This document shows positions 1-8,206 of a stretch of DNA of 64,000 nucleotides, piece by piece. The notes beneath the pieces were generated by a model. It had not been told where the DNA came from, made no database searches, and saw only the letters and a list, made by a program, of their open reading frames with translations. Each line of letters begins with the position of its first letter. Positions within the stretch are counted from its first letter, which is position 1. Source of the DNA: Vibrio cyclitrophicus (GTDB lineage: Bacteria > Pseudomonadota > Gammaproteobacteria > Enterobacterales > Vibrionaceae); the NCBI GenBank assembly GCA_023206055.1, contig CP065366.1:868001-932000 (forward strand), written 5' to 3'. The position numbers were made by a program, and so were the translations under genes.

Positions 1-1091
1 CTACTCAAACTGACGTAAACCTACCTTACGTTACTGCTGATGCGACTGGTCCTAAGCACATGAACATCAAAGTGACTCGTGCGAAGCTTGAGTCTCTAGT
101 TGAAGACCTAGTTCAACGTTCTCTTGAGCCACTAAAAGTTGCTCTAGCAGATGCTGACCTATCTGTAGGCGAAATCACTGACGTTATCCTAGTTGGTGGT
201 CAGACTCGTATGCCTATGGTTCAAGCTAAAGTAACTGAATTCTTCGGTAAAGAGCCACGTAAAGACGTGAACCCAGACGAAGCTGTTGCAATGGGTGCTG
301 CTGTTCAAGGTGGTGTACTAGCTGGTGAAGTTAAAGACGTTCTTCTTCTAGACGTTACTCCTCTATCTTTCGGTATCGAAACGATGGGCGGCGTAATGAC
401 TAAGCTTATCGAGAAAAACACAACTATCCCTACTAAAGCGGATCAAGTGTTCTCTACAGCTGAAGACAACCAAAGCGCAGTAACTATCCACGTTCTTCAA
501 GGTGAGCGTAAGCAAGCGACTTACAACAAGTCTCTTGGTCAGTTCAACCTAGAAGGTATCCAACCAGCACCACGTGGCATGCCACAAGTTGAAGTAACAT
601 TCGACCTAGATGCTGATGGTATCCTGAACGTATCTGCTAAAGATAAAGCGACAGGTAAAGAGCAGAAGATCACTATCCAAGCATCAGGCGGTTTGTCTGA
701 GGAAGAGATCGAAGCAATGGTTCAAGAAGCAGAAGCTAACAAAGAAGCTGACAAGAAGTTCGAAGAGCTAGTAACTGCACGTAACCAAGCTGACCAAATG
801 ATTCACGGCACTAAGAAGCAAGTAGAAGAAGCTGGTGAAGCTCTACCTGCAGACGAGAAAGCTAAAATCGAAGCGGCTATCACGGCACTAGAAGAAGTTA
901 AGTCTGGTAACGACAAAGAAGCTATCGACGCTAAAGTTCAAGAACTTATGCAAGCAGCTCAAAAGCTAATGGAAATTGCTCAACAGAAAGCTCAAGCTGA
1001 ACAAGCTGGTGCTGACGCTGGTGAACAACCTAAGCAAGACGACGATGTGGTAGACGCAGAGTTTGAAGAAGTTAAAGACGACAAAAAATAA
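1..1091 (+). CDS. dnaK: Chaperone protein DnaK (Hsp70), 3' part
   Basis: This is the C-terminal part of the ATP-driven cytosolic chaperone that folds and disaggregates proteins with DnaJ and GrpE. The frame is open from base 3, so the real start lies before the window; about 362 residues are present. Visible are the end of the nucleotide-binding domain (the VGGQTRMPMVQ and NPDEAVAMGAAVQGG motifs), the linker DVLLLDVTPLS, the beta-sandwich substrate-binding domain (IETMGGVMTKLI, NTTIPT), the helical lid and the acidic tail ending in EFEEVKDDKK. dnaJ follows on the same strand after a 290-base structured gap, the usual dnaK-dnaJ order. The codon choice is narrow, as expected for an abundant protein. 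Confidence 0.98.
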   Translation, partial: TQTDVNLPYVTADATGPKHMNIKVTRAKLESLVEDLVQRSLEPLKVALADADLSVGEITDVILVGGQTRMPMVQAKVTEFFGKEPRKDVNPDEAVAMGAAVQGGVLAGEVKDVLLLDVTPLSFGIETMGGVMTKLIEKNTTIPTKADQVFSTAEDNQSAVTIHVLQGERKQATYNKSLGQFNLEGIQPAPRGMPQVEVTFDLDADGILNVSAKDKATGKEQKITIQASGGLSEEEIEAMVQEAEANKEADKKFEELVTARNQADQMIHGTKKQVEEAGEALPADEKAKIEAAITALEEVKSGNDKEAIDAKVQELMQAAQKLMEIAQQKAQAEQAGADAGEQPKQDDDVVDAEFEEVKDDKK

Positions 1092-1100
1092 TTTTTCGTC

Positions 1101-1184
1101 GCTATAACACGTGATTTCTGCGTCGAAGGTACTCACTTACACCTGTAAGCTCCGTGCCTTCTCCTTGAACTAACGTGTTTTAGC
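1101..1184 (+). other. 84-base three-tier stem-loop between dnaK and dnaJ
   Basis: Three nested inverted repeats make one long hairpin just behind dnaK. The outer stem is 1101-1112 with 1173-1184 (GCTATAACACGT against ACGTGTTTTAGC, one mismatch). The middle stem is 1125-1132 with 1154-1161 (GAAGGTAC/GTGCCTTC, one G-T pair). The apical stem is 1136-1141 with 1144-1149 (CTTACA/TGTAAG). No T run follows, so it is not a classical terminator; it may be an RNA processing or stability element, or a dispersed palindromic element. The function is inferred only. Confidence 0.6.
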
Positions 1185-1216
1185 TTAGAAAAAATCGTTT
1201 TTCGATTTCTAAATAT

Positions 1217-1321
1217 ACGGGCGTCAGAGGTAACTCTCACGCCCGTAAATTTGTATTTAGACTTGTCGATCTAGATAATAGCTTTATTCGGCGTTTCAGC
1301 CGGCAGAACTTTTATCTAGAT
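1217..1321 (+). other. Further hairpins in the dnaJ leader
   Basis: A hairpin ACGGGCGT (1217-1224) / ACGCCCGT (1239-1246) is followed by AAATTTGT, a weak terminator- or attenuator-like structure. A second long-range stem pairs ATCTAGATAA (1269-1278) with TTATCTAGAT (1312-1321) and encloses a small CGGC/GCCG hairpin (1289-1292 with 1299-1302). Together with the preceding stem-loop, most of the dnaK-dnaJ gap can fold. This could set the DnaK:DnaJ ratio by partial termination or RNA processing. Confidence 0.5.
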
Positions 1322-1381
1322 TGATACACAGACTATTGAAGTGATCATTCGGTAGTAGCAATTATTTTGGTGACCTAGAAC

Positions 1382-2530
1382 ATGTCAAAACGTGATTTTT
1401 ACGAAGTATTAGGCGTAAGCCGCGATGCATCAGAGCGCGATATTAAAAAAGCGTACAAACGCTTAGCGATGAAATTCCACCCGGACCGTAACCAGGGTGA
1501 CGAAACCGCAGCAGATAAGTTTAAAGAAGTAAAAGTAGCGTACGAGATCCTAACCGATTCTCAAAAGAAAGCAGCTTACGACCAATACGGTCACGCAGCC
1601 TTTGAACAAGGTGGCATGGGCGGCGGCGGCGGTTTCGGCGGCGGTGGCCAAGGTGACTTCGGCGATATCTTCGGTGACGTATTTGGCGACATCTTCGGCG
1701 GCGGTCGTCGTGGTGGCGGTCAACAGCGTGCACAACGCGGTTCAGATCTACGTTACAACATGGAACTTTCTCTAGAAGAAGCAGTTCGTGGCGTTTCTAA
1801 AGAGATTGAAGTTCCGACTCTTGTAGAGTGTGATACTTGTGACGGCAGCGGCGCGAAAGCGGGTTCTTCTGCACAAACGTGTGGCACTTGTCATGGCCAC
1901 GGCCAAGTGCAAATGCGCCAAGGTTTCTTTGCGGTTCAACAGACTTGTCCTACTTGTAATGGTAAAGGCAAGATCATCAAAGACCCATGTAACTCATGTC
2001 ATGGTCAAGGTCGCAAACAAAAAACGAAAACACTTAACGTTAAGATCCCTGCTGGTGTTGATACTGGCGATCGTATTCGTCTATCAGGCGAAGGCGAAGC
2101 GGGAGAGCAAGGCGCTCCAGCTGGCGACTTGTACGTACAAGTACACGTAAAAGAACACAATATCTTTGAGCGTGACGGCAACAACCTTTACTGTGAAGTA
2201 CCAGTAAGCTTCTCTATGGCTGCTCTAGGTGGTGAAGTTGAAGTTCCAACACTGGATGGTCGTGTAAACCTTAAAGTGCCAGAAGAAACACAAACGGGCC
2301 GTATGTTCCGTATGCGTGGCAAAGGCGTGAAAGGCGTTCGTGGCGGCGGTGTGGGTGACCTAATTGTTAAGCTAGTGGTAGAAACACCAGTTAAGCTAAG
2401 CTCTCGTCAAAAAGAACTACTGCGTGAATTCGAAGAAACATGTTGTGGCGAAGCGGCAAGCAAGCACAAGCCAAAGTCTGAAGGTTTCTTCAGCGGCGTT
2501 AAAAACTTCTTCGATGACCTAACTAAGTAA
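1382..2530 (+). CDS. dnaJ: Chaperone protein DnaJ (Hsp40)
   Basis: Co-chaperone that delivers unfolded clients to DnaK and stimulates its ATPase. The 382-residue length is normal. The J domain covers about residues 1-70 with the HPD motif at 33-35; a long glycine/phenylalanine-rich region follows (about 75-125). The zinc-binding domain then has four CxxCxGxG repeats (CDTCDGSG, CGTCHGHG, CPTCNGKG, CNSCHGQG), and the C-terminal substrate-binding domains end in a VKNFFDDL tail. The ATG at 1382 starts the conserved MSKRDFYEVLGV. It lies behind dnaK, and its transcript ends at the hairpin at 2601-2625. Confidence 0.98.
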   Translation: MSKRDFYEVLGVSRDASERDIKKAYKRLAMKFHPDRNQGDETAADKFKEVKVAYEILTDSQKKAAYDQYGHAAFEQGGMGGGGGFGGGGQGDFGDIFGDVFGDIFGGGRRGGGQQRAQRGSDLRYNMELSLEEAVRGVSKEIEVPTLVECDTCDGSGAKAGSSAQTCGTCHGHGQVQMRQGFFAVQQTCPTCNGKGKIIKDPCNSCHGQGRKQKTKTLNVKIPAGVDTGDRIRLSGEGEAGEQGAPAGDLYVQVHVKEHNIFERDGNNLYCEVPVSFSMAALGGEVEVPTLDGRVNLKVPEETQTGRMFRMRGKGVKGVRGGGVGDLIVKLVVETPVKLSSRQKELLREFEETCCGEAASKHKPKSEGFFSGVKNFFDDLTK

Positions 2531-2600
2531 TCCCTTACTTAGCGACTTAGGTTGTTGATATCTTAAGTTATTGATACTTTAAATTTTTGATAACATTAGA

Positions 2601-2630
2601 AAAGCCTGCTCATGTAGCAGGCTTTTTTGT
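2601..2630 (+). terminator. Rho-independent terminator after dnaJ
   Basis: Ten-base perfect stem AAAGCCTGCT (2601-2610) / AGCAGGCTTT (2616-2625) with a five-base loop, followed by T residues. Confidence 0.9.
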
Positions 2631-2715
2631 GTCTGTAGATTAGAGAACAGAAGTTTATCGAGGAAAGAACTGAGGTTGCACAGGTAAGCTCTAGTTTCCT
2701 TACGGGGTTATCTTG

Positions 2716-3147
2716 CTACTTCCAACACGCTTCTGGCTCTGAGATACCTGAATGATGCAACTCCAAAATATCGGTCGTTGAATCTAAGCAATCATCGTTT
2801 GTTTGTGGTGAAAGTGGCTCAGCCTGAATCGAATAGGTGGTGCTGCTAGCCGAAACTGCTAGCGTGTAGCGACTGGTATCCGTATCGCAAAACAAACATG
2901 TCCCTCCGGAAATAATACGATCAGCGGCCGATGCGTAGTTTCCCGTATACAGGGTCTCCATCTCCAGTTGAATCTTGGTCATGTCGGCCATTGCGGTGAC
3001 TCGATGCGCTTTGATTACATGGTTTGTATAACTTGGATAGGCAATGGCACCGAGTATCCCCACGATGGCGATAGCGATCAATAATTCGATCAATGTCATT
3101 CCTTTAATGCTTAACTTGTTGTTGTTGCATATATTTCTTCGAATCAT
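2716..3147 (-). CDS. pilE: Type IV pilus minor pilin, PilE-like
   Basis: Type IV pilin-like protein inserted in the inner membrane and assembled into a pilus after prepilin peptidase cleavage. I start it at the ATG at 3147 (143 aa), because AAGGA lies upstream and this leaves a normal basic leader (MIRRNICNNNKLSIKG) before the cleavage site G|MTLIELLIAIAIVG with the conserved Glu at +5. The upstream ATG at 3198 has no ribosome binding site. Four cysteines in the C-terminal half (CLFC, one in the DDCLD segment, and the CWK end) could form disulfides. It diverges from the fimT-pilV operon with about 100 bases between starts, which probably hold both promoters. The pilin class is clear; the exact PilE naming follows family resemblance and position. 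Confidence 0.85.
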   Translation of the reverse strand: MIRRNICNNNKLSIKGMTLIELLIAIAIVGILGAIAYPSYTNHVIKAHRVTAMADMTKIQLEMETLYTGNYASAADRIISGGTCLFCDTDTSRYTLAVSASSTTYSIQAEPLSPQTNDDCLDSTTDILELHHSGISEPEACWK

Positions 3148-3249
3148 CGCGAGTAGTTTCCTTTCATAACTCTGTCTATTTTTCTTCGGTGGTAGCATCG
3201 GCGCAAGATTAAATATGGTTACGCATCAGATTACATAGGAATTTGGGAA

Positions 3250-3756
3250 ATGACTCGCGGGTTTACTTTATTAGAGCTGTTAATAACGGTATCGGTTTTA
3301 TCGATACTGATAGCGACGGCTGCCCCGAGTTTTAGTTCGGTGACTCAAACCGTCAAGATGCAGCGACTCGCGAGTGAGTTGAATGGTTTTTTAATTCAAG
3401 CTAAGTCGGAATCGGTGAAAAGGAATCAAGATCTTTGGGTACATTTCTCTATGGATAAAAATGAAGAGCAATCTACAGGGGAGTGGAGTCTGCTGTTGAA
3501 GCCGACCGAAGATCTCTCTGGCGAAACGCTGGTGATGCTATCGGGGCAACCGTTTCGAGATGTCTCGTTTTCTCATAACTACACAGGTGCAAGAATTAGT
3601 TTTGAGAGTGTTAGAGGACGGCCAGCTAGGGGAACGATTTATCTTTCTCCAAACACAGCGTCCACAGACCGATTGTTGGTTAAATTATCCAGCCCCCCAG
3701 GGCGAATTAAGGTGTGTGGTGAGTCGAGTGCGCAGTATGGCTATTATGCGTGTTAA
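3250..3756 (+). CDS. fimT: Minor pseudopilin, FimT/GspH family
   Basis: Minor pilin of 168 residues thought to help start type IV pilus assembly. The N-terminus MTRG|FTLLELLITVSVLSIL is a class III signal with a four-residue leader, Phe at +1 and Glu at +5, then a hydrophobic helix. The body resembles the GspH/FimT domain (SEVKRNQDLW-like segment SESVKRNQDLWVHF, and a C-terminal PPGRIKVCG strand). Two cysteines near the C-terminus may pair. It is first of a tightly packed four-gene operon; the next gene starts inside its last codons. Confidence 0.87.
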   Translation: MTRGFTLLELLITVSVLSILIATAAPSFSSVTQTVKMQRLASELNGFLIQAKSESVKRNQDLWVHFSMDKNEEQSTGEWSLLLKPTEDLSGETLVMLSGQPFRDVSFSHNYTGARISFESVRGRPARGTIYLSPNTASTDRLLVKLSSPPGRIKVCGESSAQYGYYAC

Positions 3757-4369
3757 GCCGATAGTAGCAGCGCCGAGCAAGCAACAAGGCACATCATTGA
3801 TTGAGTTAATGGTGGCGTCCGTTATTGGCGTATTCGCGATTTCGATTATCGGGAGTGTGTTCATCACCGGGCAGCGAATTGCCAAAGATAAGGGTATTGA
3901 ATTATTACTGCTGCAAAACCTAACCAGTACCATGCAGGTGATGAAAGAAGATATTCAACGAGCGGGCTACGATGGATCTAATGGTTATTCAATCAAGTTA
4001 TCTGGCGCGAGTGACACCATTCAAGTCAGTGGCGGTGTGGCGGTGGGTTTTGTTTATTTCCGAGAAGGGTCGAGTAGCGATAAAGATCATCGACATATCG
4101 TTTACCGCAAGGATGGGACTCGGCTACAAATATGTGAAAAAGGTACGCTTGTTGGCGAGGAGCTTCTTTCTTTCAATGAAGTCACCGGATGTTATTCGCT
4201 GTTTGATGACAGCCTGATCGAGGTGGACGCATTTAGCGTTGATGCTCATCTATTAGAGCAGAACTCTATTAAGACCACGTTCACTGATATCAATATCACA
4301 GCTTCAATTCCAACCGCAGGTGTTTCCAAATCGCTTTCGGTCTCCGTAAAGCAAAGGAACTGGCAATGA
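3746..4369 (+). CDS. pilW: Type IV pilus minor pilin, PilW-like
   Basis: About 207 residues if started at the ATG at 3746 (an in-frame ATG at 3737 is equally possible). The open frame reaches back to 3560, but that part only overlaps fimT. The leader MRVKPIVAAPSKQQG is cut before TSLIELMVASVIGVF, with Glu at +5. PilW-family proteins are minor pilins needed for pilus biogenesis in Pseudomonas. It overlaps fimT by 11 bases and pilX by four (ATGA), suggesting translational coupling. Confidence 0.8.
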   Translation: MRVKPIVAAPSKQQGTSLIELMVASVIGVFAISIIGSVFITGQRIAKDKGIELLLLQNLTSTMQVMKEDIQRAGYDGSNGYSIKLSGASDTIQVSGGVAVGFVYFREGSSSDKDHRHIVYRKDGTRLQICEKGTLVGEELLSFNEVTGCYSLFDDSLIEVDAFSVDAHLLEQNSIKTTFTDINITASIPTAGVSKSLSVSVKQRNWQ

Positions 4370-5706
4370 TGATATTTAAAAAGCAGCGCGGTGTGGTGAC
4401 CTTGTTGGTAACATCGGTTCTTTTAGTTGGAGCTTTGGTGGTGACGCTAGGTACGTATCGCAGTGTTTTCCATCAAATTAAAGTCGCACAGAATGAAGTG
4501 CAGGGCAGACAAGAACATTGGCGCTCGGAAGGGGGCTTAGAGTGTACCTACTCCTACTTACTTGAATTAGACAAGACAATTACTGATATCAAAGACGCGA
4601 GTGTTCGTCCTGAAGATTTTTTTGATTGGTGTTCTCCTTACGAAAATAAACCGCAGATCGAAATCTCGGATAGTGCGATTTCTAGCGCTTACATCGTAGC
4701 GTCATCCTCAAACGCACAGTTTCTTTTTAAGACAATAAGAGAAAGATCTCAGTTCGGCAGTGGGGCGATTCAGTCGACGGGGCCTATTGAGCTGATTGGT
4801 ACTTTAAGCTTGAAGCCGACAGCAAAAGAAGACCCAATCAGCGGCAATGAATATGAGTGCGTCAGCGTCTCTTTTGCTGATCTATTCACCTATCAATATG
4901 ACACAACACATAGTAATTCAGGGCAGTCATTGGGGTTAGAGGTGCTAGATCCTAGTGTTGATGGTCCATTTTCTGGCTTTGATGGTATATGTCATAGTGA
5001 CTATAAAACGGCGATCCCGAAAGGTACTTCCGGTAGTACTCATTCGATTTATGCCCCCGATTATTATCAAGGCACGAATCCAGCGCCTTTCCAAAAAGAC
5101 TTTAATCCTGATCCCAATATGAATCCCTTTTACACCTTTTTTGGTGTCGCTAAAACCGATCAAAATATTGTCGACCTATCACAAGATACGGATTTGTTTA
5201 AGCATGTTCAGTTATTGAATGCGACTGAGTGCGGCACAGAGATCATGGACCACTTTACGGCCGGGCAAACTAAGGGGTTGTGGATTGAAGGCAATTGTCA
5301 TATTAATGCTGCGGTTGCGGCCACAATCAATTCATCACAGCTTTTGGTTGTGCAAGATGGTGTGTTGGCACTGAATGGAGCCATGGCTTACAACGGAGTG
5401 ATTTATCATTTGGTCGATTATCAAAAGAGCCATGTAAAAAATCGAGTCGATGGTTTCTGGAATTCGCTCGCTGCTAATAACGTATTTGCGCCTTTTATCA
5501 AAGACATTGGTGACGCCAGTGTCGTTAAAAAAAGTGTAGGGATTCAGTTTGCATCTGGTTTGCCTTCTGGTGGCCTTATTTTTGACTCACCTGCTGGTGT
5601 GACGACTATTGTTGGTGACATGGACTTAGATTTTCGTGCGGATTCTAATCCGATTGATCCGCCTTCAACTTATCAGTGGAAGCGAGGTTCATGGAATGAT
5701 TTCTAA
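4366..5706 (+). CDS. pilX: PilX/GspK-like minor pilin, possible tip subunit
   Basis: 446 residues, much larger than its neighbours. The N-terminus MMIFKKQRG|VVTLLVTSVLLVGALVV is a prepilin signal in which position +5 is Leu, not Glu; GspK and PilX-type tip subunits also lack this Glu. The remaining roughly 400 residues are hydrophilic, contain several cysteines (ECTYSYLLE, FDWCSP, YECVSVS, GICHSD, TECGTEIM, NCHINAA) and no motif I can name. Position and overlaps with pilW and pilV place it in the minor pilin complex; the large domain could sit at the pilus tip and contact DNA, chitin or a surface, which is inference. Confidence 0.7.
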   Translation: MMIFKKQRGVVTLLVTSVLLVGALVVTLGTYRSVFHQIKVAQNEVQGRQEHWRSEGGLECTYSYLLELDKTITDIKDASVRPEDFFDWCSPYENKPQIEISDSAISSAYIVASSSNAQFLFKTIRERSQFGSGAIQSTGPIELIGTLSLKPTAKEDPISGNEYECVSVSFADLFTYQYDTTHSNSGQSLGLEVLDPSVDGPFSGFDGICHSDYKTAIPKGTSGSTHSIYAPDYYQGTNPAPFQKDFNPDPNMNPFYTFFGVAKTDQNIVDLSQDTDLFKHVQLLNATECGTEIMDHFTAGQTKGLWIEGNCHINAAVAATINSSQLLVVQDGVLALNGAMAYNGVIYHLVDYQKSHVKNRVDGFWNSLAANNVFAPFIKDIGDASVVKKSVGIQFASGLPSGGLIFDSPAGVTTIVGDMDLDFRADSNPIDPPSTYQWKRGSWNDF

Positions 5707-6145
5707 GAACTCAGGTTTTAGCTTGATAGAGGTTCTTATCTCTTTCCTGTTGATTGGAGTTGCTTCACTAGGGTTGGTTAAATTGCAGGTGTATGCTGAA
5801 CAAAAATCGGATTTTGCGATCCACAGCGTAGAGGCGCTGCATTTTGCTGAAAGGCAGATGGAGTATTATCGAACTCGGGCGTCTAGTGTGAGTGGGGCGG
5901 TCGGGCTCATTCCTTTTTCGGAACTAAATGAGGCGAACCATTGTCTCAACATAGCAAGTTCAGATCCTTTATCCGGTTTGTCGGGTTCTGCCTATGCAAT
6001 GACCTGTGAGGTGACTAATGCAGGCGGTGCTTTGTCTGGTGCTCTGAAAAACATTACTGTCACAATTGCATGGCAAGATCGAATGAACCACGCACAAAGT
6101 ATTTACCTCGAAACTATGCTCTCCAAGTACAGTGAGTTTGATTGA
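5696..6145 (+). CDS. pilV: Type IV pilus minor pilin, PilV-like
   Basis: 149 residues from the ATG at 5696, which overlaps the end of pilX by 11 bases; the frame is open further upstream but only inside pilX. MISKNSG|FSLIEVLISFLLIGVASLG is a class III signal with Phe at +1 and Glu at +5. The C-terminal strand VTIAWQDRMNHAQSIYLETM is typical of PilV-like pilins, and two cysteines are present. It is the last gene of the fimT-pilW-pilX-pilV operon; no clear terminator follows. Confidence 0.82.
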   Translation: MISKNSGFSLIEVLISFLLIGVASLGLVKLQVYAEQKSDFAIHSVEALHFAERQMEYYRTRASSVSGAVGLIPFSELNEANHCLNIASSDPLSGLSGSAYAMTCEVTNAGGALSGALKNITVTIAWQDRMNHAQSIYLETMLSKYSEFD

Positions 6146-6151
6146 CTCTCA

Positions 6152-6165
6152 AGTAAACGTTTACT
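6152..6165. promoter_or_regulatory. Perfect 14-base palindrome, LacI-family-like operator
   Basis: AGTAAACGTTTACT is a perfect palindrome with the AAACGTTT core seen in LacI/GalR-family operators. It starts seven bases after the pilV stop codon and about 280 bases before the AbgT-family gene. The 298-base gap is otherwise AT-rich. A role in controlling the downstream gene is a guess. Confidence 0.35.
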
Positions 6166-6443
6166 GTATGCCAAGGCTCATGCCACTCCTTTTACTGATA
6201 ATTTTCACTTCTCGGACATTGTTTGCGTGCTAGTTAAAACTCTGTATATGGAATGGTGTTTTTTGTGTTTTTATATTGTTGTGGTTGTATGGTATTTTTG
6301 CAAAATATGTCTCCATTTATGGAAAATTAGGTGGAATCTTGTGCTTTTTGATAGCGACTTTAATAGAATATGTGCTGCACCAATAGGCCATGGTCCAAAC
6401 TTATATTAGGCCTAAACAAAACAACATCACATATGGAGTTACC

Positions 6444-8006
6444 ATGAGTAACCAAGCCGTAAAAAAAGCACCATCGACTGAGAAGATCAGTGGGATGGAC
6501 CGCTTTCTAAACTTCATTGAACGCGCCGGCAACAAAATTCCAGACCCAGCAATCCTGTTCTTCTGGGCTCTAGTTATTGTATGGGTAGCATCTGCACTTT
6601 TATCGAATCTTTCATTCGACTTAATCAACCCTCAAACGGGTGCTGCTCTTGAAGTAAACAACCTACTAACTGGTGAAGCGCTTGCTAGCTTCCTAGCGAA
6701 TATGGTTACCACGTTCACAGGCTTCGCACCGTTAGGCATCGTACTTGTTGCTATGCTAGGTGTTGGCGTTGCTGACTCTTCAGGCTTCATTACGACTGGC
6801 CTTAAGAAGATGCTTAACTTCACGCCAGCTAAACTACTAACGCCAATGCTAATCTTGGTTGCTATCGTGTCTCACACAGCAGCTGATGCAGGTTACGTTC
6901 TAGTAATTCCTCTTGGCGGTATCATCTTCCACGCTGCGGGTCGTCACCCTCTAGCAGGTATTGCAGCAGCGTTTGCGGGTGTATCAGGTGGTTTCTCAGC
7001 AAACTTCATTCCTTCAGGTATTGATCCGCTACTAGCAGGTTTCACTCAAACAGCGGCAAACGTTCTTGACCCTGCATACGTGGTTAACCCTCTAGCGAAC
7101 ATCTTCTTTACTGGTCTATCTTCAGTTCTAATCGTTGCTATCGGTTGGTACGTAACAGAGAAAGTTATCGAGCCTCGTCTTGCTAACACTCCTGTTGATG
7201 AAGATGCAGAACAAGCACCTGATCTAGGTACGTTCACGGCGATTGAATCTAAAGCATTCAAATTTGCTGGTTGGGCAATGGTTGCGGGTATTGGTCTGCT
7301 TATCGCAGCTTTGGTTCCTGAAAACTCAGCACTTCGTTCGCCTGAAGGTGAGCTAACAGCGTTCTCAGCACCAGTGATGAAGTCTATCGTTCCTCTGATC
7401 TTCATCCTGTTTATTATCCCGGGTATCGTCTACGGCCGTGTAGCGGGTACTTTCAAGAATAGTAATGATGTTATCAAAGCAATGTCTGAGACTATGGCAA
7501 CGATGGGCGCATACATTGTAATGTCGTTCTTCTGTGCTCAGTTCCTATCTGCATTTGCTCAATCAAACATCGGTACTATGCTGGCACTTTACGGTGCTGA
7601 AGGTTTGAAAGCGATGGACCTTCCAGGTGAAGCAACGGTTGTTGGTATGATTCTACTAACGGCTGCAGTTAACCTTCTTGTTGGTTCAGCTTCTGCTAAG
7701 TGGGCACTGATTGGTCCTATCCTAGTTCCTATGCTAATGGTTGTGGGTATCTCTCCAGAGCTATCTCAAGCGGCTTACCGTGTAGGCGATTCAGTGTCTA
7801 ACATCATCTCTCCACTAATGGTGTTCTTCCCACTGGTTGTTGTTTACTGTCAACGTTACGTTAAGTCGACAGGTATCGGTACTCTAGCTTCTCTAATGAT
7901 GCCATTCTCGATTGCTATGCTAATCGGTTGGTCTATCTTCTTGCTAGCTTACTGGGCTCTTGGTATCCCACTAGGTATCCAAGCACCTTACACTTACACA
8001 ATGTAA
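6444..8006 (+). CDS. AbgT-family transporter
   Basis: Inner membrane protein of 520 residues with about a dozen hydrophobic segments. AbgT/MtrF proteins import p-aminobenzoyl-glutamate in E. coli or export antimetabolites such as sulfonamides in other bacteria; which applies here cannot be told. Recognisable family segments are GNKIPDPAILFFWAL near the N-terminus, SHTAADAGYVLVIPLGG, GGFSANFIPSGIDPLLAGFT and SASAKWALIGPILVPML. The ATG at 6444 has GGAG eight bases upstream and starts MSNQAVKKAP; the 18 codons before it lack a ribosome binding site. It is a single gene with its own terminator. Confidence 0.92.
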   Translation: MSNQAVKKAPSTEKISGMDRFLNFIERAGNKIPDPAILFFWALVIVWVASALLSNLSFDLINPQTGAALEVNNLLTGEALASFLANMVTTFTGFAPLGIVLVAMLGVGVADSSGFITTGLKKMLNFTPAKLLTPMLILVAIVSHTAADAGYVLVIPLGGIIFHAAGRHPLAGIAAAFAGVSGGFSANFIPSGIDPLLAGFTQTAANVLDPAYVVNPLANIFFTGLSSVLIVAIGWYVTEKVIEPRLANTPVDEDAEQAPDLGTFTAIESKAFKFAGWAMVAGIGLLIAALVPENSALRSPEGELTAFSAPVMKSIVPLIFILFIIPGIVYGRVAGTFKNSNDVIKAMSETMATMGAYIVMSFFCAQFLSAFAQSNIGTMLALYGAEGLKAMDLPGEATVVGMILLTAAVNLLVGSASAKWALIGPILVPMLMVVGISPELSQAAYRVGDSVSNIISPLMVFFPLVVVYCQRYVKSTGIGTLASLMMPFSIAMLIGWSIFLLAYWALGIPLGIQAPYTYTM

Positions 8007-8042
8007 GATTGAACTAAGCAAAATTAAGCTTTATTCATTACT

Positions 8043-8073
8043 AAGCCCGCACCGAAATGTGCGGGCTTTTTTC
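8043..8073 (+). terminator. Rho-independent terminator after the AbgT-family gene
   Basis: Perfect ten-base stem AAGCCCGCAC (8043-8052) / GTGCGGGCTT (8059-8068) with a T run. Confidence 0.92.
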
Positions 8074-8206
8074 GCTATTTTTTCCTGTTTTTTCATCTCC
8101 AAAATTTTTTATATCCAAAACTTTTTATATTCAAAATAAAGGCACTCAGCTTATACTCCGGATTACGGCTAATTGTTGGCCGGTAAAATTAGGAAATCCA
8201 ATCCAC

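Noticed and set aside
3560..3736. Upstream extension of the pilW-like frame
   Set aside because: It lies wholly inside fimT and has no prepilin signal; the leader begins at 3737 or 3746.
6227..6409. 60-codon frame before the AbgT-family gene
   Set aside because: Very rich in Phe, Cys and Trp, AT-rich DNA, no ribosome binding site; looks like random open frame.
7046..7405. 119-codon minus-strand frame inside the AbgT-family gene
   Set aside because: Lies opposite a clear membrane protein; composition follows from the codon bias of the other strand.
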